A DNA stretch of 64,000 bases from Limiplasma sp034927815 (GTDB lineage Bacteria > Bacillota > Clostridia > Christensenellales > Aristaeellaceae), in NCBI GenBank assembly GCA_034927815.1, contig JAYFPK010000005.1:1-64000 (forward strand). Reading direction: 5' to 3'. The notes under the pieces are model-generated. The model did not search any database. It was not told the origin of the DNA and worked only from the letters and a program-made list of their open reading frames with translations. Shown piece by piece: positions 16,463-25,428 of this stretch; position 1 is the first letter of the stretch, and every line of letters starts with the position of its first letter. Made by a program: the position numbers and the translations under genes.

Positions 16463-17575
16463 ATGAACGCACAGGAATTGGTTCGGCGGCTGCAAGAGGC
16501 CACGGTGCCCCAATTGCCCCAAAGGAAGGACTACGCCATCGCCTGCGTGGGCGCGGGCTTTATCGTGGCGGATTGCCAGCTCAAGGCCTACCGGGACATT
16601 GGCCTCAACCCCATCGGCATCACCTCCCTGAGCCTTCAAGACAGCCAAAGCGTAGCCCAGCGCTATGGGCTCAGGAAGGTATACCCCGACTGGAAGGCCC
16701 TGGTGGAGGACCCCGAGGTGGAAATCGTGGATATCGCCGTGCCCCCTGACGTGCAGTTGGATATCGTGCGCCATGCGGTGAAGCAGAAGCATATCCGGGG
16801 GATTCTGTGCCAAAAGCCCGTGGCCATGTCCTTGGAGGGGGCCCGGGAAATCGCCCGGCTGGGCGAGGAGGCGGGCATCCCCATCGCCATCAACAGCAAC
16901 ATGCGCTATGACCAGAGCATGCGGGCGCTGAAATGCGCCCTGGACCTGGATGCGCTGGGGGAACCGGTGCTGGCTACCATCGAAATGCGGGCCATCCCCC
17001 ACTGGCAGGCCTTTTTGAAGCAGTACCCCATGCTGGAAATCTACAGCATGGGCATCCACCATGTGGATATCTTCCGCTATCTCTTCGGCGATCCGGAAAA
17101 AATCACCGCGGTATGCCGCACCGATCCCCGCACCCAATTCCCCCACACAGACGGCATCGTGCAGTTCACCTATCAGTATGCGGGCGGCCTGATGGCTACC
17201 AGCCTGGACGATGTATGGGCCTGGCCCGAGGAGCCCGCCGAAAAGGACATATACATCCGCTGGCGGGTGGAGGGGTTGAAGGGGATGGCCAGCGGCGCCA
17301 TCGGCTGGCCGCTGTATCCCCAGCACTCGCCCAGCACCATGCGCCTCACCAGCAAGGATTACCCCCACCAATGGCTGGAGCCCAAATGGGATACCGCCTG
17401 GTTCCCGGACGCTTTCCAGGGCACCATGGCCAGCCTTTTGCGGGCGGTGGAAAGCGGCCAGACCCCGGAGATCAGCGCCAGGGACAACATCCACACCATC
17501 GCCTGCGTGGAGGCCTGCTATGCCTCCATTCGGGAGGAGCGCACCGTGACGCTCCGGGAGATTTTGGAAAGATAA
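16463..17575 (+). CDS. Gfo/Idh/MocA-family oxidoreductase
   Basis: A 370-residue NAD(P)-dependent dehydrogenase. An N-terminal extension of about 30 residues precedes the Rossmann segment YAIACVGAGFIVADCQLKAY. The catalytic motif reads ILCQKPVAMSLE, so the lysine is kept while the glutamate of EKP is replaced by Gln. EIYSMGIHHVDIFRYLFG near residue 200 carries the histidine pair. ATG at 16463 has AGGAG ten bases upstream; an in-frame ATG at 16439 lacks a good site. It lies 43 bases after the ROK kinase in the same operon. It probably oxidises or reduces the same sugar skeleton as the next gene. Confidence 0.83.
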   Translation: MNAQELVRRLQEATVPQLPQRKDYAIACVGAGFIVADCQLKAYRDIGLNPIGITSLSLQDSQSVAQRYGLRKVYPDWKALVEDPEVEIVDIAVPPDVQLDIVRHAVKQKHIRGILCQKPVAMSLEGAREIARLGEEAGIPIAINSNMRYDQSMRALKCALDLDALGEPVLATIEMRAIPHWQAFLKQYPMLEIYSMGIHHVDIFRYLFGDPEKITAVCRTDPRTQFPHTDGIVQFTYQYAGGLMATSLDDVWAWPEEPAEKDIYIRWRVEGLKGMASGAIGWPLYPQHSPSTMRLTSKDYPHQWLEPKWDTAWFPDAFQGTMASLLRAVESGQTPEISARDNIHTIACVEACYASIREERTVTLREILER

Positions 17576-17608
17576 AGCAAAAATCCCATCAGCAAAGGAG
17601 GACATTCC

Positions 17609-18754
17609 ATGACCAGAAGGTTACGGGCGGGAATCGTCGGGGTCGGCTTCATCGGAGCCGTGCATATCGAGCAGCTTCGGCGGCTGGGGAACGTGGACGT
17701 GGTGGCGCTCACCGACAGCGCGGACCCGCAGAAAAAAGCCGACGCGCTCCATGTGCCCAAGGGCTACGCGGATTTCAAGGAGATGATCGACGCGGAAACC
17801 CTGGACTGCGTCCACGTCTGCACCCCCAACCACACCCATTATGAAATCGCCCTGTACGCCCTGGAGAAGGGCGTGAACGTGGTGTGCGAAAAGCCCCTGG
17901 TCACCACCTCCCAGGAGGCGGAGGCGCTGCTGGCCAAGGCCCGGGAAAAAAACCTCATCCACGCCATGAACTTCAACTGCCGCTTTTACCCCATGGCGTA
18001 CCAGATGCGGGAAATGGTCCAAAGCGGAGCCTTGGGCGATATTTTCACCATCCATGGAGGCTACCTCCAGGATTGGCTGTTCTATGACACCGATTACAAC
18101 TGGCGCTTGGAACCGGCGCTCTCCGGCAAGTCCCGGGCCTTTGCGGACATCGGCTCCCACTGGATCGATTTGGCGGAGTTCGTCACCGGGCTTGGGGTGA
18201 CGGAGGTGCTGGCGGATTTCGAGATTTTCCACAAGGCCCGCAAGAAGCCCAAAAAGCCCGTGGACACCTATTCCGGCATGGCCCTGCGGCCCGAGGACTA
18301 CGAGGAGGTGCCGGTGGTCACCGAGGATTACGCCTCCGTGCTGTTTCATTTTGAGAACGGGGCCCATGGCTGCTGCAACATCAGCCAGGTGTTCGCCGGG
18401 CGGAAAAACCAAATGCTCCTGTCCATCGCGGGCAGCAAGTGCGCCTTGCACTGGGACAGCGAGTCCTCCAACGAGGTGTGGATCGGCCGCCGGGACCGGG
18501 ACAACGGGCAGCTGGTGAAGGATCCTTCCATCCTCGCCCCTGGCACCGCCGGTGTGATCAGCTACCCCGGCGGGCATGTGGAGGGCTTTGCGGACACCTT
18601 CAAGCAGAACTTCAAGCAAATCTATCAGGCCATCGAAATCGGGGACGCCTCCGGCCTGTGCTTTGCCAACTTTGAGGACGGCGCGCGGGAAATGAAGCTG
18701 TGCGGCAAAATCCTTGAAAGCGCCCAGGAGCGCCGCTGGGTGAGCCTGGCGTAA
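17609..18754 (+). CDS. Gfo/Idh/MocA-family oxidoreductase
   Basis: A 381-residue dehydrogenase with the Rossmann segment AGIVGVGFIGAVHIEQLRRL, catalytic VNVVCEKPLVTTSQEA near residue 95 and SRAFADIGSHWIDLAEFV near residue 175. A CNISQVFAGRKNQMLLSIAGS segment near 255 belongs to the C-terminal alpha/beta domain. The start follows a strong AAAGGAGG. It is only distantly similar to the preceding oxidoreductase, so the two probably act on different carbons or in sequence, as in the paired dehydrogenases of keto-sugar pathways. It sits third in the six-gene operon. Confidence 0.84.
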   Translation: MTRRLRAGIVGVGFIGAVHIEQLRRLGNVDVVALTDSADPQKKADALHVPKGYADFKEMIDAETLDCVHVCTPNHTHYEIALYALEKGVNVVCEKPLVTTSQEAEALLAKAREKNLIHAMNFNCRFYPMAYQMREMVQSGALGDIFTIHGGYLQDWLFYDTDYNWRLEPALSGKSRAFADIGSHWIDLAEFVTGLGVTEVLADFEIFHKARKKPKKPVDTYSGMALRPEDYEEVPVVTEDYASVLFHFENGAHGCCNISQVFAGRKNQMLLSIAGSKCALHWDSESSNEVWIGRRDRDNGQLVKDPSILAPGTAGVISYPGGHVEGFADTFKQNFKQIYQAIEIGDASGLCFANFEDGAREMKLCGKILESAQERRWVSLA

Positions 18755-18803
18755 GGCATGCCCCAAAAGGGCGCCGCATAAGAGGAAAGAAAAGAGGGCG
18801 GTC

Positions 18804-19697
18804 ATGTTCAAAATTGCTACGTTGGCGGACTGGTTTGGCAAGGGGCCGCTGGAGGGAATCCGGGAGTCCCGGCGTTGCGGGGCCCAGGGGGTGCAGCTGT
18901 ACGCCTGGAACGAGCTCAACCCCTTCACCATCGGCGGCGGCATGATACAGGATCTCCGCGCCACGGCCCGGGAAAACGGCCAGGCCATCACCGCGCTGTG
19001 CGGCGAATTAAGCGAGGTGGCCCCCGGCGGAGAGGGCCTGGAAGTGGCCGCCGAAAACCCGCCCAAGGTGGAATACCTGAAAAAAGTGATGGACTTGGCG
19101 GTGGAGCTGGAGTGCCCTGTGGTCACCACCCACATCGGAATCGTTCCGGAGGAAGAGAGCGGCCCGCGCTATGAGGCGCTGCTGGAAAGCTGCGGCCGGC
19201 TGGGGCAGTACGCCCGGAAGCTGGGGGTATGCCTGGCCATTGAAACTGGGCCCGAGCCCATCCCCAGGCTGTGCCGCTTTGTGGACCGCTGCGGCGGCGG
19301 GGTCGCCATCAACTACGACCCCGCCAATCTGGTGATGGTGACGGCGGAAGACGAGGTCCAGGGGGTGTACACCGCCGGAGGGCGGATCGTGCACACCCAC
19401 GCCAAGGATGGCGTGCTCCGGCAATACGCGGGACCCGAGAAGATCTACCGCATCTTCGCCCAGGGGGGCATCGAGGCCCTGGCCCAGCTCCCGGACTTTT
19501 TCGCCGAAACGCCCTTGGGGCAGGGCTCTGTGCGCTGGCTGCCCTATCTGACGGCGCTTAAGGACGTGGGGTATGACGGCTATCTGACCATCGAGCGGGA
19601 GGTAAGCCAGGACGCGGCTGCGGATATCCTCCTGGCTGTTCGCTTCTTACAGGATGCGCTGGCCCAACTGAATCAGGAGAGGAGCAAAAGCCCATGA
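18804..19697 (+). CDS. Sugar phosphate isomerase/epimerase family protein (first of three)
   Basis: A 297-residue TIM barrel. Candidate metal ligands follow the family pattern: LAIETGPEP (Glu), INYDPANLV (Asp), VHTHAKDG (His) and LTIEREV (Glu). The N-terminal strand MFKIATLADWFG is typical. Related proteins act as 3-keto-sugar epimerases, inosose dehydratases or hexulose isomerases. It is fourth in the operon and overlaps the next gene by four bases (ATGA), so the two are coupled and may form a hetero-oligomer or successive steps. Confidence 0.82.
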   Translation: MFKIATLADWFGKGPLEGIRESRRCGAQGVQLYAWNELNPFTIGGGMIQDLRATARENGQAITALCGELSEVAPGGEGLEVAAENPPKVEYLKKVMDLAVELECPVVTTHIGIVPEEESGPRYEALLESCGRLGQYARKLGVCLAIETGPEPIPRLCRFVDRCGGGVAINYDPANLVMVTAEDEVQGVYTAGGRIVHTHAKDGVLRQYAGPEKIYRIFAQGGIEALAQLPDFFAETPLGQGSVRWLPYLTALKDVGYDGYLTIEREVSQDAAADILLAVRFLQDALAQLNQERSKSP

Positions 19698-20608
19698 TGA
19701 AACTAGGACTTGTCTCAGCCATTTTGCCCGACCTTACCTTTGAACAGGTGATCGACTACGCGGCCCAGGTGGGCTTTTCCTGCGTGGAGGTCTGCTGCTG
19801 GCCCAAGGGCAAGGCGGCCCGCCGCTACGCCGGCATCACCCACATCGACATCGAGGGCATCACCCGGCAGCAAATGGACCACTATTTGGAGTATGCCGGC
19901 AGCAAGGGGATTGAAATCAGCTCCCTGGCGTATTATCCCAATCCCATGGACCCGGACCCCGAGGCCCGCCAGGTAGCCATCGACCACCTCATGAGACTGA
20001 TCGACGTATCCGCACAGATGGGGGTGAACATGGTCACCACCTTCATCGGCAAGGACAAGCGCAAAACCGTGGAGGAAAACCTGGACCTTTATGAGGAGCT
20101 CTGGACGCCCATCCTGCGCCACGCGGAAGCGAAAAAGGTGCGCATCGGCATCGAAAACTGCCCCATGTACTACACCAAGGACGAATTCCCCGGGGGCAAC
20201 AACCTGGCCTCCACCCCCTACGTGTGGAGGGAGATGTTCCGCCGCATTCCCTCGGAGTATCTGGGCCTCAACTACGACCCCTCCCACCCCTACCTCCAGC
20301 GGTTTGATTACATCCAGCCCTTGTATGACTTCCGGGATAAAATCTTCCATGTGCACTTCAAGGATATCAAGATCTACCAGGATAAGCTCGACGAATACGG
20401 CGTGTTCTCCTACCCGGCCCTGTGGCATTCCCCCAAGCTGCCGGGCCTGGGAGGCGTGGATTTCGCGGCCTTCTGCTCCGCCCTCAACGACATCCGCTAT
20501 CAGGGCTTCGTCTGCATCGAGGTGGAGGACAAGGCCTACGAGGGTTCTTTGGAGGATGTAAAGAGCGGGATCGAGCAGAGTTACCGCTACATGAAGCAGT
20601 TTATGTAA
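19694..20608 (+). CDS. Sugar phosphate isomerase/epimerase family protein (second of three)
   Basis: A 304-residue TIM barrel. Metal-site candidates are RIGIENCPM, LNYDPSHPY, FHVHFKDIK and VCIEVEDK. It is divergent from the other two SIE proteins of the operon. The start overlaps the upstream stop codon; a second ATG immediately follows and either could be used. A perfect 14-bp stem-loop lies just after its stop codon. The reaction is unknown. Confidence 0.82.
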   Translation: MMKLGLVSAILPDLTFEQVIDYAAQVGFSCVEVCCWPKGKAARRYAGITHIDIEGITRQQMDHYLEYAGSKGIEISSLAYYPNPMDPDPEARQVAIDHLMRLIDVSAQMGVNMVTTFIGKDKRKTVEENLDLYEELWTPILRHAEAKKVRIGIENCPMYYTKDEFPGGNNLASTPYVWREMFRRIPSEYLGLNYDPSHPYLQRFDYIQPLYDFRDKIFHVHFKDIKIYQDKLDEYGVFSYPALWHSPKLPGLGGVDFAAFCSALNDIRYQGFVCIEVEDKAYEGSLEDVKSGIEQSYRYMKQFM

Positions 20609-20614
20609 ACAGCC

Positions 20615-20652
20615 GCCAGGAGGCGGGAGCGGTGCCGTTCCCGCCTCCTGGC
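20615..20652 (+). other. Intra-operon stem-loop
   Basis: A perfect 14-bp stem (GCCAGGAGGCGGGA with TCCCGCCTCCTGGC) and ten-base loop, six bases after the stop codon of the second SIE gene and about 20 bases before the third. There is no T-tract. It probably stabilises the upstream mRNA or lowers read-through to the third SIE gene. Its 5' arm also resembles a Shine-Dalgarno sequence that the stem would hide. Confidence 0.65.
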
Positions 20653-20672
20653 ATGGCAAAGGGAGGAAGCAT

Positions 20673-21575
20673 ATGCTTAGCGTGGGAATCTTTACAGGGT
20701 ACTATCCCTACGGGGTGGACGAGGTGATCCGCCGGATCAAGGCCAGCGATTTCAACTGCGTGCAACTGGACGTGTCCTTCAAGGACTGCGACGCGGCCAA
20801 GGGCCAGCTGACCCGGGAGAAGGCGGTGGAGATCCGCAACAAATTCCGGGACGCCAACCTTCCGGTAATCTGCGTGTCCGCCTATACCAACTTCATTCAT
20901 CCCAATCCCGACAAGCGCCGCGGCAACATCGAGTACCTGAAAACCATGATCCGCTTCGCCAGGGATTTGGGCTGCACGTACGTCGCCAGCGAAACCGGCA
21001 CCTACAACGAGGAAAGCGACTGGGTCTGGGACGACCGCAACGGCACCGAGGAGGTGTACCAGGAGGCCCTCCAGGTGGTGAAGGAGATCGTGGCCTGCGC
21101 CCAGGAGAACGGCGTCACCTTTTTGATCGAGAACTACGTGAATAACGTGATCGGCTCGGTGGCCCAGATCAAGCGGCTTTTCCGGGATGTGGACTCGCCC
21201 CACCTGGGCCTGCTGTGCGACCCCACCAACTATTTTGACGAAAGCAACATCGACAGGATCGACGAAACCCTCCGCCTGATTTTTGACGAGCTGGCCCCCC
21301 TGATGAAAATCGCCCACGCCAAGGACTGCAAGCGCGCCACTGATTTCTCGGAGAAGCACGCCGACATCGACGCGGACGAATCCCATACCTTCCGGGGGGC
21401 CGGCGGGGTGGAGCTGCCCGCCGCGGGCCTGGGTTCCCTGAACTATCCCCTGTATGTGGAGCTGCTGGCCAAGCATTATCCCAACATACCCATTATCATC
21501 GAGCATGTGGAGGAGCCGGACATCCTCAGGGCCAAGGCCTTTTTGGACGGCGTGCTCAAGCAGGCGGGGGTGTAA
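20673..21575 (+). CDS. Sugar phosphate isomerase/epimerase family protein (third of three)
   Basis: A 300-residue TIM barrel. Candidate ligands are FLIENYVNN, LLCDPTNYF, IAHAKDCK and IIIEHVEEP. The N-terminal MLSVGIFTGYYPYG differs from the other two. It is the last gene of the ROK-kinase operon, preceded by GGGAGG. Its stop lies only eight bases from the stop of the convergent phosphorylase gene, so the transcripts must overlap or end inside the neighbouring coding region. Confidence 0.82.
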   Translation: MLSVGIFTGYYPYGVDEVIRRIKASDFNCVQLDVSFKDCDAAKGQLTREKAVEIRNKFRDANLPVICVSAYTNFIHPNPDKRRGNIEYLKTMIRFARDLGCTYVASETGTYNEESDWVWDDRNGTEEVYQEALQVVKEIVACAQENGVTFLIENYVNNVIGSVAQIKRLFRDVDSPHLGLLCDPTNYFDESNIDRIDETLRLIFDELAPLMKIAHAKDCKRATDFSEKHADIDADESHTFRGAGGVELPAAGLGSLNYPLYVELLAKHYPNIPIIIEHVEEPDILRAKAFLDGVLKQAGV

Positions 21576-21583
21576 CGGAAGCC

Positions 21584-23953
21584 CTATGCCCGGGAGAGGG
21601 GCTCAATCCCCCAAATCTCCCGGGCATACTGCGCCACGGCCCGGTCCGAGGAGAACTTCCCCGCGGCGGCGATGTTGCGCAGGGCCATTTGGGCAAAGGC
21701 CAAACGGTTGGGATACAATCGGGCCAATTCCAGCTTGGCCTGTACATAGGGAACCAAGTCCAGCAGCACATAGTAATGGTCCGGCCTGTGCCAGGAGGCC
21801 CCCTTCAAAAGGGCGTCATAAAGCTCTTGAAACATCCCCGTGCCGCTGTCGCTCAGCGTTCCATCCACAAGCGCGTCCATGACGCGCTTGATTTTTGGAT
21901 CGCCCTCGTACAGCGCCATGGGGTTGTAGCTCTCCCCCATCTCCCGGATTTCCTCCACCCGGGCCCCGAACACGCGGTTGTTGTCCTCCCCCGCCTCCTG
22001 AAAAATCTCGATGTTGGCGCCGTCATAGGTGCCCAGGGTCACGGCCCCGTTGAGCATCAGCTTCATGTTGCCCGTGCCGGAGGCCTCTGTGCCCGCGGTG
22101 GAAATCTGCTCGGAGATGTCCGCGGCGGGGATGATCTTCTCCGCGTAGGAGACGTTGTAATTCTGCACGAACACCACGGACAGCATCCGGTTCACGTCGG
22201 GATCGCCGTTCACCAGCCTCCCGATCTCGTTCAGCAGCTTGATGACGGCCTTGGCCCGGAAGTAGCCCGGGGCGGACTTGGCCCCGAATAGAAAGGCCAT
22301 GGGCGGCACATCGGTGATGGAGCCGTCCTTGAGCCCGAAATACAGGTACAGGATCGACAGCGCCGCCATGAACTGGCGCTTGTACTCGTGCAAGCGCTTG
22401 ATCTGCACGTCGAAAACCGCCTCCGGGTTCAGGCGGATTCCTTCTTTTTGCGCGATATACTCCGCCAGCTGGCGCTTCTTTTCATGCTTGATCCGGTTGA
22501 ACCGCTCCTGGGCCTCCCGCTCCCGGGCGATGGGCGCCAGGGCTTGGAGGGCCTGGGGGTCTGTCAAAAACGCGTCGGAGCCCAGAGCCTCCGCCAAGAA
22601 GGCCGTCAGCTCGGGGTTGCACAGCCCCAGCCACCGGCGCTGGGTGACGCCGTTGGTCTTGTTTTGAAAGCGCTGGGGATAGAGCCGGTACCACTGGGCC
22701 AGCACGTCGGTTTTCAGAAGCTGCGTGTGCAACTCCGCTACGCCGTTGACATAAGCGCCGGCAAAGCACGCCAGGTTCGCCATGTTCAGCGTGCCCTTGT
22801 CCATCACCGCGTAAGCCCCCTGCTCCCCCTTGGGAATCCAGGCGGCGTTCAGGGTGTGGTTCAGCTTTCTTTGAATCCGCCTGATGGTGGGCATAAGCTC
22901 CGGCAGCACCTTGCGAAACAGCGCCACGTCCCACTTTTCCAGGGCCTCCTGCATGATGGTGTGGTTGGTGTAGTTGAAGATTCGGCTGACGATGTCAAAG
23001 GCCCGGTCAAAGTCCATGCCGCCCTCGCCGGTCAAAATCCGCAGCAGCTCGGGGATCGCCACCACGGGATGGGTGTCGTTAAGCTGGATGGACACATACT
23101 CCGGCAGGCCCCCCAGGTCCTCCCCGTGGCTCCTTTTGTACTCCCGCAGTATATCCCGCACGGAGGCGGCGCAGAAGAAGTATTCCTGCATCAGGCGGAG
23201 GGCCTTGCCGTTTTTGGAGTTGTCGTTGGGGTAGAGCACCATGTGGATGGTGTCCGCAAAGGTGCGCTCCCGCACGGCATGGTCGTACTCCCCCGCGTCG
23301 TACACGGCAAAATCAAAGGGCTCCAGGGCCTCGCACTGCCACAGGCGCAGCCGGCCCACCCGGCGGGAGCGGTAGCCGAAGGTGGGCATATCGTAGGGCA
23401 CGGCCAAAACGTCCTTGCCGCTCATGCGCAGCCGTACCGCGTCCTCCTCCTTGCGCACGGACCAGGGGTCCAGGCACCTTTGCCAGTCGTCCGGCGCTTC
23501 CACCTGAAAGCCGTCCGCAAAGGATTGCTTGAACAGGCCGTATTTGTAGCGGATGCCATACCCGTCCAGGGGCAGGTCCAAAGTGGCGGCGGATTCCAGG
23601 TAGCAGGCGGCCAGGCGGCCCAGGCCGCCGTTGCCCAAGGCCGCGTCCTCGATCTCCTCCAGCTCTCCCAGGCTATGGCCCGCCTGGGCCAAAAGCTCCT
23701 GGGCCTCCTCGTACAGCCCCAGGTTGTAGAGGTTGTTGAAGATGCTCCGGCCGATCAAGAACTCCGCGGAGAGGTAATAGGCCCGGCGGGCGGGATCTTG
23801 CATGCTCCGTTCAAAGGCGGGGAGCGTCAGCCCCATCACCGCCCGGGACAGCGCGGAGTGAAGCTGGATGGGGCCCGCCTTCTCCGCCGTCACCTGAAAG
23901 CGCGAGGCCAGCTCGTAGTGAAACGCCTCCCTGAGGCTCAATGTCTGATTCAT
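21584..23953 (-). CDS. glgP: Glycogen/maltodextrin phosphorylase (GT35)
   Basis: A 789-residue cytoplasmic enzyme releasing glucose-1-phosphate from alpha-1,4-glucans. The pyridoxal-phosphate site is EASGTGNMKLMLNGA near residue 640, with the lysine in NMK. Other family blocks are LGNGGLGRLAACYLES near residue 105 and NKTNGVTQRRWL near residue 425. ATG at 23953 is used: it shares one base with the malQ stop (TGATG) and follows GGGAGGG; a longer frame merely runs into malQ out of phase. It is the last gene of the maltodextrin operon. Its final codons contain a large inverted repeat that could serve as terminator for the convergent operon. Confidence 0.94.
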   Translation of the reverse strand: MNQTLSLREAFHYELASRFQVTAEKAGPIQLHSALSRAVMGLTLPAFERSMQDPARRAYYLSAEFLIGRSIFNNLYNLGLYEEAQELLAQAGHSLGELEEIEDAALGNGGLGRLAACYLESAATLDLPLDGYGIRYKYGLFKQSFADGFQVEAPDDWQRCLDPWSVRKEEDAVRLRMSGKDVLAVPYDMPTFGYRSRRVGRLRLWQCEALEPFDFAVYDAGEYDHAVRERTFADTIHMVLYPNDNSKNGKALRLMQEYFFCAASVRDILREYKRSHGEDLGGLPEYVSIQLNDTHPVVAIPELLRILTGEGGMDFDRAFDIVSRIFNYTNHTIMQEALEKWDVALFRKVLPELMPTIRRIQRKLNHTLNAAWIPKGEQGAYAVMDKGTLNMANLACFAGAYVNGVAELHTQLLKTDVLAQWYRLYPQRFQNKTNGVTQRRWLGLCNPELTAFLAEALGSDAFLTDPQALQALAPIAREREAQERFNRIKHEKKRQLAEYIAQKEGIRLNPEAVFDVQIKRLHEYKRQFMAALSILYLYFGLKDGSITDVPPMAFLFGAKSAPGYFRAKAVIKLLNEIGRLVNGDPDVNRMLSVVFVQNYNVSYAEKIIPAADISEQISTAGTEASGTGNMKLMLNGAVTLGTYDGANIEIFQEAGEDNNRVFGARVEEIREMGESYNPMALYEGDPKIKRVMDALVDGTLSDSGTGMFQELYDALLKGASWHRPDHYYVLLDLVPYVQAKLELARLYPNRLAFAQMALRNIAAAGKFSSDRAVAQYAREIWGIEPLSRA
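21587..21627. other. Inverted repeat inside the 3' end of glgP
   Basis: ATGCCCGGGAGA (21587-21598) pairs with TCTCCCGGGCAT (21616-21627), with a further GGGG/CCCC pairing inside. It starts 12 bases after the stop of the plus-strand operon, so it sits where a terminator for that operon would be, yet it is glgP coding sequence. There is no T-tract. Confidence 0.6.
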
Positions 23954-25428
23954 CAAGGATCCCTCCCATATCGGCGCGTGATCTCCGCGATTTTTTCCGC
24001 CAGCTCCGAGGTCAACTCCGGACCGTTCAGCCGCCAGCGCCAGTTCCCCCCCACCGTGGAGGGTACGTTGATGCGGGCCTCCTTGCCCAGTTCCAAAAAG
24101 TCCTGGAGGGGCGCGATGGCGGTGTCCGCCACGCTGGCCCAGGCCCCCCGGATAAAGCCCAGGCCCGCCCCCTCTTTGGCAGAAAGGGCCAAATATTTTC
24201 TGGCAAAGGCCCGTTCCTTGGGCCGTACCTCCTTCATCCATTCCCCCACGGTAGCGTTGTCGTGGGTGCCGGTGTAGGCCACGCATTTCTGCGGATAGCG
24301 ATGGGGCAAGTAGGGGTTATCCCCATAGGGGGGCGAAAAGGCGAACTGCAGCACCTTCATCCCCGGAAAGCCCGTGGCTTTCAGGAGCTTGAACACGTCC
24401 TGGGTCAGATATCCCAGGTCCTCGGCGATGATGTTCAGCTTCCCCAGCTTCCGTTTCAGGGTTTGGAACAGCTTCATGCCGGCCCCCTCCCGCCAGTGCC
24501 CGAACTCCGCGGTGGCGTCCCCGTAGGGGATGGCGTAATAGGAGGCGAAGCCCCGGAAGTGATCCACCCGCACCACGTCAAAGAATTGGAAGGTGGCCTT
24601 CACCCGGGCCGTCCACCAGGCGAAATCCTCCGCCTCATGGGCGGGCCAGTCATACAGGGGGTTGCCCCAGAGCTGCCCGGTTTTGGAAAAGTAGTCCGGC
24701 GGGCAGCCCGCCACAAAGGTGGGGGTGAGGGTTTCGTCCAGCATGAACAGCGAGGGATGCACCCAGGTATCGGCGGAGTCCATGGCTACATAGATGGGGA
24801 TATCGCCAATGAGCAGTATCTTTTTCTTCTTGGCGTACGCCTTGAGCGCCTGAAACTGCGCGGCGAAGGCGTACTGCAAAAAGCAGTAGAAGCGGATCTC
24901 CTCCTCCAGGCGCTCCCGGGCCAGGGCCAAAGCCCCTTGCTCCCGGCCCTTGAGGCCCTGGGGCCACTGGAGCCAGGACGCATACCCGTTTTCCGCCTTC
25001 AAGGCCATGTACAGGGCATAGTCCGGCAGCCAGTAGGCGTTCTCCGCGGCAAAGGCGCGGTAGCGCGGGGTTTCCTCAAAGCGCCTGAAGGCGCAGCGCA
25101 GCACCTCAAAGCGGCGTTCGAACAAAAAGGCGTAGTCCACATATGGCTCCGCCTGGGGCCGGGCCGCCCTTTGAAGCTCCTCCCGGGTCAAAAGCCCCTG
25201 GGCCGCCAGCGTATCCAGGTCGATGAAGTAGGGGTTTCCCGCAAAGGTGGAAAAGCTCTGGTAGGGGGAATCCCCGTAGCTGGTGGGGCCGATGGGCAGC
25301 ATCTGCCAGTAGCGCTGGCGGGCGGAGGCCAGAAAATCGATGAAATCATAGGCGCTTTGCCCCAAAGTGCCGATGCCATAGGGCGAGGGCAAGGAAAACA
25401 AAGGCAGAAGGATACCGCTGGCCCGCAC
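23953..25428 (-). CDS. malQ: 4-alpha-glucanotransferase (amylomaltase, GH77)
   Basis: A 491-residue cytoplasmic disproportionating enzyme. It has the typical N-terminus RASGILLPLFSLPSPYGIGTLG, the WQMLPIGPTSYGDSPYQSFS block and VVRVDHFRGF near residue 290 with the nucleophile aspartate. IAEDLGYLTQDV carries the acid/base Glu, and YTGTHDNATVGEW near residue 390 the third carboxylate. The start is GTG at 25428 directly after the amylase stop (TAAGTG), with GAGGTG upstream. It extends short maltodextrins so that the downstream phosphorylase can act. Length is normal. Confidence 0.94.
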   Translation of the reverse strand: MRASGILLPLFSLPSPYGIGTLGQSAYDFIDFLASARQRYWQMLPIGPTSYGDSPYQSFSTFAGNPYFIDLDTLAAQGLLTREELQRAARPQAEPYVDYAFLFERRFEVLRCAFRRFEETPRYRAFAAENAYWLPDYALYMALKAENGYASWLQWPQGLKGREQGALALARERLEEEIRFYCFLQYAFAAQFQALKAYAKKKKILLIGDIPIYVAMDSADTWVHPSLFMLDETLTPTFVAGCPPDYFSKTGQLWGNPLYDWPAHEAEDFAWWTARVKATFQFFDVVRVDHFRGFASYYAIPYGDATAEFGHWREGAGMKLFQTLKRKLGKLNIIAEDLGYLTQDVFKLLKATGFPGMKVLQFAFSPPYGDNPYLPHRYPQKCVAYTGTHDNATVGEWMKEVRPKERAFARKYLALSAKEGAGLGFIRGAWASVADTAIAPLQDFLELGKEARINVPSTVGGNWRWRLNGPELTSELAEKIAEITRRYGRDP

